A stretch of DNA of 64,000 bases from Amnibacterium setariae (GTDB taxonomy: Bacteria; Actinomycetota; Actinomycetes; Actinomycetales; Microbacteriaceae). The notes under the pieces were generated by a model, which worked only from the letters and a program-made list of their open reading frames with translations, was not told the origin of the DNA and did no database searches. A program made the translations under genes and the position numbers. Where the stretch lies: assembly GCF_003581425.1 (NCBI RefSeq), contig NZ_QXTG01000001.1, positions 310,001-374,000 on the forward strand. Direction: 5' to 3'. This document shows, piece by piece, positions 1 through 9,146 of the stretch. How positions within the stretch are numbered: position 1 is the first letter of the stretch; every line of letters begins with the position of its first letter.

Positions 1-276
1 TACGGCGACTTCGTGCGCACGAAGCGCGGCATGGCGGACGCGTTCCGCGCGATCCTGGCCGCGGGAGCCGGCGCGGGCACGCGCCCGCGCATCGCCGCCG
101 CGGTCGCCGCGATGCTCGAGGCCGGGGCGCGGGCGGGCGTCCTCCGCGGGGACGTCGAGGCGGACGACGTCGTCGTCGCCCTGCTCGGCGCGTTCCTCGC
201 CACGCCCGACCCGGACCAGGAGGCCCAGACCGGGCGCCTCCTGGACCTGCTCCTGGACGGCCTCCGCCCGCGCTGA
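1..276 (+). CDS. TetR-family regulator, C-terminal part only
   Basis: The reading frame is already open at base 1 (YGDFVRT...) and ends at TGA 274-276, so only the last 91 residues are in the window. The sequence is Ala-rich and helical, with a stretch of the type RPRIAAAVAAMLEAGARAGVLR followed by an acidic loop and a final helix ending LLDLLLDGLRPR. This layout is usual for the ligand-binding C-terminal domain of TetR regulators (helices 7-9), where 'AG.LR.DV..DDVV.ALLG' is a common pattern. No DNA-binding domain is visible because it lies upstream of the window. The assignment rests on C-terminal pattern alone; target genes are unknown. Confidence 0.6.
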   Translation, partial: YGDFVRTKRGMADAFRAILAAGAGAGTRPRIAAAVAAMLEAGARAGVLRGDVEADDVVVALLGAFLATPDPDQEAQTGRLLDLLLDGLRPR

Positions 277-281
277 GGTCC

Positions 282-383
282 GCGGATCCGCAGTTCCTCG
301 GCGACACGCCGCCCGACTCGCCCCTCGAAGCGGCGTGTCGCCCCAGAACTGCGGATCGGCGGAAGAACTGCGGATCCGCGAAG
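282..383. repeat. Palindromic repeat, family A, copy 1 (likely bidirectional terminator)
   Basis: Arms GCGGATCCGCAGTTC...GCGACACGCCG (282-311) and CGGCGTGTCGCC..AGAACTGCGGATC (331-357) pair into a long hairpin, and a further ACTGCGGATCCGCGAAG half-copy follows (367-383). The element fills the gap between two convergent genes. A second, similarly built copy occurs at 14733-14838, also between convergent genes. Confidence 0.8.
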
Positions 384-396
384 GGAGGCGGAGGGG

Positions 397-2709
397 TCAG
401 CCGCCGACGCGGGGGCCGAGGTGCGCCGGGAGCGTGCCCTCGTAGGCGGTGCGGAGCTCGTCGATCGCGACCTCGAACAGGTCCTGCACCTCGAGGGTGC
501 CGCTCTCGGCGTCGGTGACGCCGACGCGCAGCGCGGGGACGCGGCGGCCGGCGCAGAGGCCGACGAACTTCACGTCCTCCTCCCGCGGCACGGCGACGAG
601 CACGCGCGCCGTCGACTCGCTGAACAGCGCGGTCGCGGTGTCGACGCCGTCCCGCTCCTCGACGTCGCCGAGCCAGACCCGCGCGCCGACGCCGAACCGG
701 AGCACGGCCTCGGCCAGCGTCTGGGCGAGCCCGCCCTCGCCGAGGTCGTGGGCTGCGGACACGAGGCCCTCCTCCGCGGCGGCGGCGAGCAGCCCGGCGA
801 GGTCGCGCTCGGCCTCGAGCCGTGCGGCCGGCGGGCGGCCGCCGAGGTGCCCGTGCACGACGCCCGCCCACGCGGAGCCGTCGAGCTCGAGCGCCGTCGT
901 GCCGAGCAGGTAGAGGTTCAGGCCGTCGTCCTGCCAGCCGGAGGGCACGCGCTTCGCGACGTCGTCGATCACGCCCAGCACGCCGACGACGGGCGTCGGG
1001 TGGATGGCGGTCGTGCCGGTCTGGTTGTACAGCGACACGTTGCCGCCGGTGACCGGGACCTCGAGCGCGAGGCAGGCGTCGGCGAGGCCGTCGACGGCCT
1101 CCGACAGCTGCCACATGACCTCGGGGTTGGTCGGGGCGCCGAAGTTCAGGCAGTCGGTGACGGCGAGCGGGGTGGCGCCGGTCACGGCGACGTTCCGGTA
1201 CGCCTCGGACAGCGCGAGCTGCGCGCCTGCGCGCGGGTCGAGGGCGCAGTACCGCCCGTTCGCGTCCGTCGCGATGGCGACGCCGAGGCCCGACTCCTCG
1301 TCGACGCGGATCATGCCGCCGTCGTCCGGGAAGGAGAGGGCGGTGTTGCCGAGCACGTAGCGGTCGTACTGGTCCGTGATCCAGCCGGCGGAGGCGAGGG
1401 AGGGGGAGGCGAGCACCGCGAGCGCCTGCGCCTTCAGCGCAGCGCCCTCGGTCGGCCGGGGGAGGACCGCGGCCGTGTCCGCCTGCAGCGCGTCGAGCCC
1501 GGCGGGCCGCGCGACGGGCCGGTCGTAGACGGGCCCGTCGACGGCGACCGTCGTGGGGTCGACGTCGACGATGGTCTCGCCGTGCCAGGTGATGACGAGC
1601 CGGCCGGTGTCGGTGACCTCGCCGAGCACGCTCGTCTCCACGTCCCAGCGCGCGGTCACGGCGAGGAAGCCCTCGAGCTGGTCCGGCCGGACGACGGCCA
1701 TCATCCGCTCCTGGCTCTCGGACATGAGGATCTCCTCCGCCGTGAGCGAGGGGTCGCGCAGCAGCACCGCGTCGAGGTCGACCTGCATGCCGCCGTCGCC
1801 GTTCGCCGCGAGCTCGCTCGTCGCGCAGCTGATGCCGGCGGCGCCGAGGTCCTGGATCGCCTCGACGTAGCCGCCGTGGAACAGCTCGAGGCAGCACTCG
1901 ATGAGCACCTTCTCGGCGAACGGGTCGCCGACCTGCACGGCGGGCCGCTTGGTCGGGCCGCCCGCGGAGAACGTGTCGGAGGCGAGGATCGAGGCGCCGC
2001 CGATGCCGTCGCCGCCCGTGCGGGCGCCGAAGAGCACGACCTTGTTGCCGGCGCCGGTCGCGTTGGCGAGCCGGAGGTCCTCGTGGCGGAGGACGCCGAC
2101 GGCGAGCGCGTTGACGAGCGGGTTGCCCTGGTACACCGGGTCGAAGACCGTCTCGCCGCCGATGTTCGGCAGGCCGAGGCAGTTGCCGTAGTGGGCGATG
2201 CCCGCCACGACGCCGTGCACGACGCGGAGGGTGTCCGCCTGCTCGATGTCGCCGAAGCGCAGCTGGTCCATGACGGCGACCGGCCGCGCGCCCATCGCGA
2301 TGATGTCGCGCACGATGCCGCCGACACCGGTCGCGGCGCCCTGGAACGGCTCGATGTAGGAGGGGTGGTTGTGGCTCTCCACCTTGAAGGTCACCGCCCA
2401 GCCGCGGCCGATGTCGACGACGCCGGCGTTCTGGCCCATGCCGACCATCAGGTGCTCGCGCATCTTCGGCGTGACCTTGTCGCCGAAGCGGCGGAGGTAC
2501 TGCTTGCTGGACTTGTAGGAGCAGTGCTCGCTCCACATGACCGAGTACATGGCCAGCTCGCCGGAGGTGGGGCGCCGGCCGAGCAGCTCCCGGATGCGCG
2601 CGTACTCGTCGTCGGTCAGGCCGAGCGCGGCGTACGGCTGCTGCCGTTCCGGCGTCGCCGCCGCTCGCTCGACGGAGTCGACGTGGACCGCGGGCGCCTG
2701 GCTCGTCAC
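397..2709 (-). CDS. purL: Phosphoribosylformylglycinamidine synthase II (FGAM synthase large subunit)
   Basis: ATP-dependent amidation of FGAR to FGAM in de novo purine synthesis; in this split form PurL works with PurQ (glutaminase) and PurS, both encoded about 1 kb away on the same strand. The 770-residue length fits the small-type PurL of Gram-positives. Visible signatures include [14 protein letters not shown] near the N-terminus, [26 protein letters not shown] (written here in part; the core is ESHNHPS), [11 protein letters not shown] and the second-half motif [10 protein letters not shown]. The frame stays open far upstream, but homologues begin near the GTG at 2709; a TATCGT -10 box (2718-2723) lies 8 nt before it, suggesting a leaderless or nearly leaderless mRNA. 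The gene ends at the family A repeat. Confidence 0.97.
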   Translation of the reverse strand: MTSQAPAVHVDSVERAAATPERQQPYAALGLTDDEYARIRELLGRRPTSGELAMYSVMWSEHCSYKSSKQYLRRFGDKVTPKMREHLMVGMGQNAGVVDIGRGWAVTFKVESHNHPSYIEPFQGAATGVGGIVRDIIAMGARPVAVMDQLRFGDIEQADTLRVVHGVVAGIAHYGNCLGLPNIGGETVFDPVYQGNPLVNALAVGVLRHEDLRLANATGAGNKVVLFGARTGGDGIGGASILASDTFSAGGPTKRPAVQVGDPFAEKVLIECCLELFHGGYVEAIQDLGAAGISCATSELAANGDGGMQVDLDAVLLRDPSLTAEEILMSESQERMMAVVRPDQLEGFLAVTARWDVETSVLGEVTDTGRLVITWHGETIVDVDPTTVAVDGPVYDRPVARPAGLDALQADTAAVLPRPTEGAALKAQALAVLASPSLASAGWITDQYDRYVLGNTALSFPDDGGMIRVDEESGLGVAIATDANGRYCALDPRAGAQLALSEAYRNVAVTGATPLAVTDCLNFGAPTNPEVMWQLSEAVDGLADACLALEVPVTGGNVSLYNQTGTTAIHPTPVVGVLGVIDDVAKRVPSGWQDDGLNLYLLGTTALELDGSAWAGVVHGHLGGRPPAARLEAERDLAGLLAAAAEEGLVSAAHDLGEGGLAQTLAEAVLRFGVGARVWLGDVEERDGVDTATALFSESTARVLVAVPREEDVKFVGLCAGRRVPALRVGVTDAESGTLEVQDLFEVAIDELRTAYEGTLPAHLGPRVGG

Positions 2710-2796
2710 GTTCCCCAACGATACGGCCGCAGCGGATCGCGGGTCGCCGCGCCGGTGGGGCGCGAAGGGTGCGAGACTCCGCCGAGGGAGGCACTC

Positions 2797-3081
2797 GTGT
2801 GGTTGACCGCCGGGCAGCGCCGCCGCACCGCCGAGGAGCTGCACGCCAACCTCGTGCTCGCGGCGGTGACGGAGTCGCACCTCCGCGCCGACACCGACCT
2901 CGACGAGCACGAGTTCCGCGAGGCGATGCACGTCGGCCCGCGCTCCCGGCCCGAGGACGTCTGGCTGCTCCGCGACCGGCTCGTGGTGCTCGTGCACGCG
3001 GCGGGCAAGCAGCCGGTGCCGTTCACGGTGCTGACGGAGGACGCGCGAGCCGCTGCGGCCGTCTGGTTCCCGCTGCGATGA
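2797..3081 (+). CDS. Small conserved hypothetical protein (94 aa)
   Basis: I do not recognise a named family. The product starts [16 protein letters not shown] and ends with a hydrophobic strand-like stretch (AAAVWFPLR); charged residues are spread throughout and no membrane segment or signal peptide is present. The GTG start is preceded by GAGGGAGG at good spacing. The stop overlaps the ATG of the downstream nitroreductase gene (ATGA), so the two are probably translationally coupled. It is divergent from purL, with under 90 bp between the start codons. Confidence 0.6.
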   Translation: MWLTAGQRRRTAEELHANLVLAAVTESHLRADTDLDEHEFREAMHVGPRSRPEDVWLLRDRLVVLVHAAGKQPVPFTVLTEDARAAAAVWFPLR

Positions 3082-3482
3082 GCGCCTGGGACGACCGCGT
3101 CGTCGCCGAGTTCCGTGCGAACGGCGGCGGGGTGCGCGGCTTCGGCAGCGGGCTGGTGCTGCTCCACTCGACCGGGGCGCGGTCCGGCGAGCGACGCGTG
3201 TCTCCGGTGGCGGCGGTCCAGGAGGGCGGCTCGTGGCTGGTCTGCGCGTCCGCCGCCGGCGCGAAGCGCTCGCCAGGGTGGTACTTCAACCTGCTCGCCC
3301 ATCCCGACGCCGCGGTCGAGACGCCGCACGGCTCCGTCGACGTGCACGCCGTCGAACTCGAGGGCGCCGAGCGGGACGCGGCGTTCGCGCGCTTCGTCGA
3401 CCGCTCGCCCGCCTTCCGGCAGTACGAGCACGACGCGGCGCCCCGGATCATCCCGGTCCTGCGCCTCGAGCCCCGCGGCTGA
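3078..3482 (+). CDS. Nitroreductase/quinone reductase family protein (F420-type, DDN-like)
   Basis: A 134-residue protein of the deazaflavin-dependent nitroreductase family (split beta-barrel, PF04075). Typical family features are the [17 protein letters not shown] strand-turn, the [19 protein letters not shown] segment and the distal [14 protein letters not shown] region. Such proteins use F420H2 or related cofactors to reduce quinones and nitro compounds, or only bind the cofactor; the substrate cannot be read from the sequence. It overlaps the preceding 94-aa gene by 4 bp. Family assignment is firm; cofactor choice in this organism is inference. Confidence 0.85.
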   Translation: MSAWDDRVVAEFRANGGGVRGFGSGLVLLHSTGARSGERRVSPVAAVQEGGSWLVCASAAGAKRSPGWYFNLLAHPDAAVETPHGSVDVHAVELEGAERDAAFARFVDRSPAFRQYEHDAAPRIIPVLRLEPRG

Positions 3483-3491
3483 CCGCTGGAT

Positions 3492-3528
3492 CTCCGTTCT
3501 GCAGGACGCCGCGTGCTGCAGGACGGAG
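3492..3528. terminator. Hairpin between convergent genes
   Basis: CTCCGTTCTGCAG (3492-3504) pairs with CTGCAGGACGGAG (3516-3528) with a single mismatch and an 11-nt loop. It sits 10 bp after the nitroreductase stop and 19 bp from the purQ stop, so it can serve both genes. No clear U-tract follows. Confidence 0.6.
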
Positions 3529-3547
3529 GGCCCCGGCGAGCGGCGGG

Positions 3548-4242
<695 letters not shown>

Positions 4243-4246
<4 letters not shown>

Positions 4247-4533
4247 GCGCCGACCTCGGCGTCCAGCCGGTCCTCGAGCTCGGCCGTCGTGAGCTCGCGC
4301 ACGCTCACGACGTCCTCGATGACGAGGTTCGCGAGCAGGGACTCGGCGATCTCGCGGGCGTCGGCGAGGACCGCGTCGGTCACCGGGCCGTCCACATGGA
4401 GCTCGAACCGCTTCCCGACGCGGACGCCGCTGAACGCGGTCCGGCCGAGCCGGTGCAGCGCTCCGGCCACGGCCTTCCCCTGCGGGTCCAGCAGCTCGGC
4501 CTTCGGCATCACCTCGACGACGATCACGGGCAC
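4243..4533 (-). CDS. purS: Phosphoribosylformylglycinamidine synthase subunit PurS
   Basis: Small (96 aa) structural subunit that bridges PurL and PurQ. The N-terminus, [19 protein letters not shown], is the hallmark of PurS, followed by [13 protein letters not shown] and [12 protein letters not shown]. The GTG start at 4533 is chosen because a TAGGCT -10 box (4540-4545) lies exactly 6 nt upstream, consistent with a leaderless transcript; an internal ATG at MPKAEL would truncate the first beta strand. The -10 overlaps the stop codon of the upstream VOC gene. purS and purQ form a two-gene operon. Confidence 0.95.
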
Positions 4534-4542
4534 CCCGGAAGC

Positions 4543-5406
4543 CTACCGATCCCGCTCGGCCTCCACGGCGGCGCGGACCACGTTGCCCCAGGGGTCGGCG
4601 AAGACGACCTCGCGGCCGTCGTCCTGCACGGGCACCCGCGCGACGCGGAGGCGATCGCCGAGGGCGCCGATCGCGTCCGCGTCCGGCAGGCGGAGCGTCA
4701 CCTGGCCGAGACCGAGCGCCGGGGTCCGCGGCCCCGCACCGCGGCTGCGCCACGTGTTCATCCCGACGTGGTGGTGGTAGCCGCCGGCGGAGACGAACAG
4801 CGCCTGCTCGCCGAACCGCGCGGTCGTCTCGAAGCCCACGACGTCGACGTAGAACGCGCGGGCCGTCTCGACGTCCCCGACCTTGAGGTGCACGTGCCCC
4901 ACCTCGGCGCGGCCGAGGGGCGCTGGGCCGTCCTGCACGTGCTCGCGGAGGAAGGCGTCCGGGTCGAGCGGCAGCGTCCCCATCCGGACGGTCGCGCCGT
5001 CCCACCGCCAGCCCGCGCGGGGCCGGTCCCAGTAGAGCTCGACGCCGTTGCCCTCCGGGTCGTCGAAGTAGAACGCCTGGGACACGAGGTGGTCGCTCGA
5101 CCCGGTGAACGAGCCCGGGTACCGGGTCGCCACGGAGAGCACGGCCGCGGCCAGCGCGGCCTGCGAGTCGAACAGGACGGCGGTGTGGAAGAGCCCGGCC
5201 GCGGAGCTCGACGCGGCCCTCAGCGCCGGCGCGTGCCGCAGCACGAGGGACGCGGTGCGGCCGCGGCCGACGGTCACCTCGCCGGGCGCGGTCGCGAGCA
5301 CGTCGAGCCCGATCCCGTCCACGTAGTAGCGGGTCGTCGCATCGAGGTCGGCGACGTCGAGCGTGACGGCGCCCATGAGCGTCGCGGGGGCGAGCACGTC
5401 GGTCAT
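4543..5406 (-). CDS. Two-domain VOC (glyoxalase/extradiol dioxygenase fold) protein
   Basis: A 287-residue protein with two vicinal-oxygen-chelate modules: the first around [18 protein letters not shown]...[18 protein letters not shown], the second around [25 protein letters not shown]...[12 protein letters not shown]...FADPWGN. This organisation matches the CatE/YfiE-like 'catechol-2,3-dioxygenase family' group, whose substrates are mostly unknown. His residues in [10 protein letters not shown] and GYHHHVGMN could bind metal. The ATG at 5406 is preceded 6 nt upstream by CATACT (5413-5418). A TTG further upstream would add seven residues and is less likely. It sits between purC and purS on the same strand, but purS has its own promoter. 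Confidence 0.8.
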   Translation of the reverse strand: MTDVLAPATLMGAVTLDVADLDATTRYYVDGIGLDVLATAPGEVTVGRGRTASLVLRHAPALRAASSSAAGLFHTAVLFDSQAALAAAVLSVATRYPGSFTGSSDHLVSQAFYFDDPEGNGVELYWDRPRAGWRWDGATVRMGTLPLDPDAFLREHVQDGPAPLGRAEVGHVHLKVGDVETARAFYVDVVGFETTARFGEQALFVSAGGYHHHVGMNTWRSRGAGPRTPALGLGQVTLRLPDADAIGALGDRLRVARVPVQDDGREVVFADPWGNVVRAAVEAERDR

Positions 5407-5443
5407 GCGAGAAGTATGACGCGTCAACCAAGGGAGCCGTGCC

Positions 5444-6292
5444 TCAGGCGGTGAGGAGCTCCACCAGCTCGCGGTAGCGGTCCGCGGTCCGCTGCACGAC
5501 CTCGTCGGGCAGGTCCGGCGCGGCGCCCTCGCCGTCCCAGTGCGCGGCGAGCCAGTCGCGCACGATCTGCTTGTCGAAGCCGACGCCGCGACGGCCGGAC
5601 GCGTACGCGGCGGCGTCCCAGAAGCGGCTGGAGTCGGGGGTCAGCACCTCGTCCGCCAGCACGAGCCCGCCCTCGGCGTCGTCGCCGAACTCGAACTTCG
5701 TGTCGGCGAGGATCACGCCCTTCGCGTCGGCGATCGCGCTCGCCTCGGCGAAGATCCGCAGCGAGGTGCTCCGCAGCGCCTCCGCCGTCTCCGCGCCGAC
5801 GAGGTCGACCACCGTCTCGAACGGGATGTTCTCGTCGTGCGCGCCGAGCTCGGCCTTGTAGGCGGGGGTGAAGATCGGCTCGGGCAGGCGGTCGCCGTCC
5901 TGCAGCCCTTCCGGCAGCGGCAGGCCGCTGATCGAGCCGGTGCGCCGGTACTCGGCGTAGCCGCTGCCCGTCACGTACCCGCGGACGACGCATTCCACGG
6001 GATGCATGCGGAGGCGCCGGACGAGCATGGCGCGGTCGGCGACCGCCTCCGGCACAGCGACGTCCGCGTCCGCGAGGTGGTTCGGGACGTCCGCCAGCTG
6101 CGCGAACCACCAGCGGGTGAGCCGGGTGAGCAGCGCGGCCCGGCCGGGGATCGGCCGGGACAGCACCTGGTCGAACGCGCTCACCCGGTCGTTCGCGACG
6201 AGCAGGAGCAGGTCGTCGTGCCCCTCCGGCGCGTAGAGGTCGCGGACCTTGCCCGCGGTGAGGAAGGTGAAGCCGGGCAGCTCGTCGCTCAT
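5444..6292 (-). CDS. purC: Phosphoribosylaminoimidazole-succinocarboxamide synthase (SAICAR synthetase)
   Basis: ATP-dependent joining of aspartate to CAIR in the purine pathway. The 282-residue protein has the family motifs GKVRDLYA near the N-terminus, LLVANDRVSAFDQVL, the signature PVECVVRGYVTGSGYAEYR, and the aspartate-rich ILADTKFEFG. The start ATG overlaps the purD stop (ATGA), so purD-purC is a coupled operon, and the gene ends 37 bp from the VOC start. Confidence 0.97.
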   Translation of the reverse strand: MSDELPGFTFLTAGKVRDLYAPEGHDDLLLLVANDRVSAFDQVLSRPIPGRAALLTRLTRWWFAQLADVPNHLADADVAVPEAVADRAMLVRRLRMHPVECVVRGYVTGSGYAEYRRTGSISGLPLPEGLQDGDRLPEPIFTPAYKAELGAHDENIPFETVVDLVGAETAEALRSTSLRIFAEASAIADAKGVILADTKFEFGDDAEGGLVLADEVLTPDSSRFWDAAAYASGRRGVGFDKQIVRDWLAAHWDGEGAAPDLPDEVVQRTADRYRELVELLTA

Positions 6293-7551
6293 GCGTCCCT
6301 CGCGATGTCGGTGCGGTGCTGCCCGCCGGGCAGGTCGATGCGGTCGACGCCCTCGTAGGCGGCGGCGCGGGCCGTGGCGACGTCCGCGCCGAGGCCGACG
6401 ACGGTCAGCACCCGCCCGCCGGTCGCGACGAGGTCCCCGCCCTGCCGCGCGGTCGCGGCGTGGTCCACGTGCACGGCGGGCAGGGCGTCCGCGTCGTCGA
6501 TGCCGGTCAGCGGGTCCCCGGTGCGGGGCGCCTCCGGGTAGCCGGCCGCGGCGACGACCACGCCGACCGCGGCGTCGGGCCGGAACGCCGGCTCCGCGAC
6601 GCCCTCGAGGGAGCCGGCGGCCGCGCCGTGCAGCAGCGCGCTGAGCGGGGAGGCGAGCCGCGGCAGGACCACCTGCGTCTCGGGGTCGCCGAAGCGCGCG
6701 TTGAACTCGATCACCCGCACGCTCGTGCCGTCGACGACGAGACCGCAGTAGAGCAGACCGACGAAGGGCGTGCCCTCCTGCGCGAGCCGCGAGACGACGG
6801 GCTGCGCCACCGTCTCCTGCACCTGGGCGACGAACGCGTCCTCGCCGCCGAACGCCTCGGCGAGCCAGGGCAGCGGGGAGTAGGCGCCCATGCCGCCGGT
6901 GTTCGGGCCGGCGTCGCCGTCCAGCAGGCGCTTGAAGTCCTGCGCGGGGCTGAGCGGCAGCACCGTCGTGCCGTCGCTGACGAAGAAGAGGGAGACCTCG
7001 CGGCCGGTGAGGAACTCCTCGACCAGCACGGGGCCGGCCTCGAGCCAGCGGAGCGCGTGGGACCGGGCGGCGTCGCGGTCCTCCGTCACGAGCACGCCCT
7101 TGCCGGCCGCGAGCCCGTCCGCCTTGACGACGTACGGGGAGCCGGTCGCGTCGAGCGCGGCGTCGAGCCCGTCCGCGGTGAGCACGTCGACCGCGCGGCC
7201 GGTGGGCACGCCCGCGGCGGCCATGATCCGCTTCGCGAAGGCCTTGCTGCCCTCGAGCGCGGCCGCCTCGCGACCGGGGCCGAAGACCGGCACGCCTCGC
7301 TCGCGCAGCGCGTCCGCGACGCCGGCGACGAGCGGCGCCTCCGGGCCGATCACCACGAGCTCGGCGCCGACCGCGTCGGCGAGGGCGACGACGGCGCCGG
7401 GGTCGGTCGCCTCGACCGGTTCGAGCCGGGCGAGGGCGCCGATGCCCGCGTTGCCCGGGGCCGCCACGAGGTCGTGACCGGCGTCCTCCGCGGCGAGCGC
7501 TCGGACGATCGCGTGCTCGCGGGCGCCGGAGCCGACGATCAGGATCCGCAC
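6289..7551 (-). CDS. purD: Phosphoribosylamine-glycine ligase (GAR synthetase)
   Basis: Second step of purine synthesis: ATP-dependent ligation of glycine to phosphoribosylamine. The 420-residue product starts MRILIVGSGAREHAIV and has the ATP-grasp motifs PYVVKADGLAAGKGVLV, GPVLVEEFLTGREVSLF, NTGGMGAYSP and IEFNARFGDPETQ. The GTG start has an AATCTA complement (TAGATT on the minus strand, 7558-7563) 6 nt upstream, suggesting a leaderless mRNA. It is divergent from the SCP gene with only 40 bp between them and overlaps purC by 4 bp. Confidence 0.97.
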   Translation of the reverse strand: MRILIVGSGAREHAIVRALAAEDAGHDLVAAPGNAGIGALARLEPVEATDPGAVVALADAVGAELVVIGPEAPLVAGVADALRERGVPVFGPGREAAALEGSKAFAKRIMAAAGVPTGRAVDVLTADGLDAALDATGSPYVVKADGLAAGKGVLVTEDRDAARSHALRWLEAGPVLVEEFLTGREVSLFFVSDGTTVLPLSPAQDFKRLLDGDAGPNTGGMGAYSPLPWLAEAFGGEDAFVAQVQETVAQPVVSRLAQEGTPFVGLLYCGLVVDGTSVRVIEFNARFGDPETQVVLPRLASPLSALLHGAAAGSLEGVAEPAFRPDAAVGVVVAAAGYPEAPRTGDPLTGIDDADALPAVHVDHAATARQGGDLVATGGRVLTVVGLGADVATARAAAYEGVDRIDLPGGQHRTDIARDA

Positions 7552-7557
7552 CGCGCC

Positions 7558-7583
7558 AATCTATCGGCGCGGCCGCGTACCGT
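7558..7583. promoter_or_regulatory. Back-to-back -10 boxes of the divergent purD / SCP promoters
   Basis: TAGATT on the minus strand (7558-7563) is 6 nt from the purD GTG, and TACCGT on the plus strand (7578-7583) is 8 nt from the GTG of the SCP gene. Each promoter's -35 region must lie inside or beyond the other's coding side, so the two could interfere with each other. Confidence 0.5.
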
Positions 7584-7591
7584 TTCCGTCC

Positions 7592-7963
7592 GTGGCGAGA
7601 GCGCGGATCCCGGACGGCGAGGGCGACCAGGCGGTCGCCGCGGCGCTCGCGGGCGACGCGGACCGCCCGGTGACCGCGACCGCCGTCCGCTACCTGCTGC
7701 AGCTGCTCGCCGAGCGCTACCCCGGCGGCGCCGTCGAGGTGCGGGTGCCGCCGTTCGGCGCGGTGCAGTGCATCGAGGGGCTGAAGCACACCCGGGGGAC
7801 CCCGCCGAACGTCGTCGAGATGGCGGCGGACGTCTGGCTGCCGCTCGCGACCGGCCGGCGCGGCTGGAGCGATGCCGTGGAGGCCGGCTCGGTGCAGGCG
7901 TCCGGCTCGCGCGCGGACCTGACGGGCCGCCTGCCCGTGTGGCGCCCGCAGGTGACGCGATGA
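7592..7963 (+). CDS. Sterol-carrier-like family protein (bacterial SCP ortholog)
   Basis: A 123-residue protein whose core VTATAVRYLLQLLAERYPGGAVEVRVPPFGAVQCIEG and PPNVVEMAADVWLPLATG resemble the actinobacterial SCP_3 domain usually found beside purD or purF. The family has a sterol-carrier-protein fold but no demonstrated ligand. The GTG start follows a TACCGT -10 by 8 nt. The stop overlaps the ATG of the next gene (ATGA). Confidence 0.75.
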   Translation: MARARIPDGEGDQAVAAALAGDADRPVTATAVRYLLQLLAERYPGGAVEVRVPPFGAVQCIEGLKHTRGTPPNVVEMAADVWLPLATGRRGWSDAVEAGSVQASGSRADLTGRLPVWRPQVTR

Positions 7964-8337
7964 GCGACCCGCAGCGCCGCACCGTCCGCGTGCGCCGCAG
8001 CCCCCGGATCGGCGTCTTCCTGCTGCTCGGCGCGGCCCTCGGTGTGCTCGGCGCGATCGTCGCGGTGAACGTCACCCCCGACAGCGGCGACATCTCGACC
8101 GGGCAGGCGATCGGCTTCCTCTCGCTGCTGCTCGCGCCGCTCGGCGCGCTGCTCGCCGGCGTCGTCGCGATCGTGCTCGACCGGATCGCGGAGCGCCGTG
8201 CGCGGACCGTCGAGGCCGAGCGCATCGAGCCGCCCGCGCCCGTCGCCGCGCAGGACGGTGCGATGCAGGACGGGCCGGCGCAGGACGAGGCGGTGCTGGA
8301 CGGTCCCTCCGAGAGCGACCGCCCGATCGGTGACTGA
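7960..8337 (+). CDS. Small membrane protein with two TM helices
   Basis: A 125-residue protein: a basic N-terminus (RRTVRVRRSPR), TM1 about residues 18-37 (IGVFLLLGAALGVLGAIVAV), a short extracytoplasmic loop VTPDSGDISTGQ, TM2 about 47-69, then an acidic tail with three repeats of the type QDGAMQDGPAQDEAVLDG. No enzymatic motif is visible. The ATG overlaps the SCP stop by 4 bp, so the pair is an operon that is conserved in position near pur genes in related actinobacteria (recalled, not checked). Confidence 0.7.
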   Translation: MSDPQRRTVRVRRSPRIGVFLLLGAALGVLGAIVAVNVTPDSGDISTGQAIGFLSLLLAPLGALLAGVVAIVLDRIAERRARTVEAERIEPPAPVAAQDGAMQDGPAQDEAVLDGPSESDRPIGD

Positions 8338-8342
8338 CGCCC

Positions 8343-9125
8343 TCAGGTCCGCTCGAGGAAGGCGAGGGCGCCGGTCCGGAACGCCCGCGCCGTCGGGGCG
8401 TTGAAGTGGTTCCGTCCCTCGATGAGCAGGAACTCCCCGTGCGGCGCGGCGGCGGCGAGGCGCTGGGACGCGGGCGCGATGGGGTCCTCGCCGCCGGCGG
8501 CGAAGAGCACCGGCTGCTGCGGCGGGTCCGCCGGGTCGGGCTGCTCGCCGCCGCGCATCCCCTCCACCAGCGCGACGAGCGCGGCGAGGTCGTTGCCGGG
8601 GATCCCCTCCGCCATCGACAGGTACGCCTCGGTGAGCCGGTCGCCGACCGGCGTGCCGTCCGCGATGTAGGCCCGGGCCGCGTCGACCCGGAAGCGGGTG
8701 AGCGGGTCGCCGTCGGGGATGCCGCCGAGCACCGCGCGGGGGATCACGTGGGCGCCGCCGAGCAGCGCGTGCCAGCCGACGCGGGCGCCGAGCGAGTACC
8801 CGACGTACGCGGCCTCGTCGACGAGGTACGTGTCGAGCACGGTCCGCACGTCGTCGACCAGCGTCGCCATCGAGTACGCGGCGGGGTCGTGCGGCTTGCC
8901 GCTGCTCCCGTGCCCGCGCTGGTCGAGGGCGAGCACCCGGAACCCGGCGCGGTTCAGCTCCCGCACCCAGCCGGTCGCGACCCAGTTCGCGTACGCGGAG
9001 GAGGCGAACCCGTGGACCGCGACGACGACGGGGGCGTCGGGGTCGCCGAGGTCGTAGGTCGCGAGCGGCACGCCGTCCGGCGCCATCACCCGCTTCGGGT
9101 CGGCGGCGGGCGGCAGCAGGCTCAC
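8343..9125 (-). CDS. Alpha/beta hydrolase
   Basis: A 260-residue alpha/beta-fold hydrolase. The oxyanion-hole strand is VVAVHGFASS, the nucleophile elbow GYSLGA (Ser111), the acid probably Asp in AGGEDPIAP, and the His in IEGRNHFNAP. No signal peptide, so cytoplasmic. Substrate unknown; lipase, esterase or haloperoxidase-like activities are all possible. The GTG at 9125 is preferred over one six codons upstream because GGAGG lies 9 nt before it. Its stop is 5 bp from that of the convergent membrane-protein gene. Confidence 0.85.
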   Translation of the reverse strand: MSLLPPAADPKRVMAPDGVPLATYDLGDPDAPVVVAVHGFASSAYANWVATGWVRELNRAGFRVLALDQRGHGSSGKPHDPAAYSMATLVDDVRTVLDTYLVDEAAYVGYSLGARVGWHALLGGAHVIPRAVLGGIPDGDPLTRFRVDAARAYIADGTPVGDRLTEAYLSMAEGIPGNDLAALVALVEGMRGGEQPDPADPPQQPVLFAAGGEDPIAPASQRLAAAAPHGEFLLIEGRNHFNAPTARAFRTGALAFLERT

Positions 9126-9146
9126 CCCGCGATCCTCCCGCACCCG

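Noticed and set aside
397-3081. Very long open frames on the plus strand antisense to purL
   Set aside because: They are shadows of purL caused by GC-rich third positions; the translations are Arg/Ala/Asp-rich with no family features. Only the last part (from 2797) is kept as a real gene.
5407-5430. TGACGCGTCA palindrome upstream of the VOC gene as an operator
   Set aside because: Only 10 bp, GC-rich and without a second site; expected by chance in this composition.
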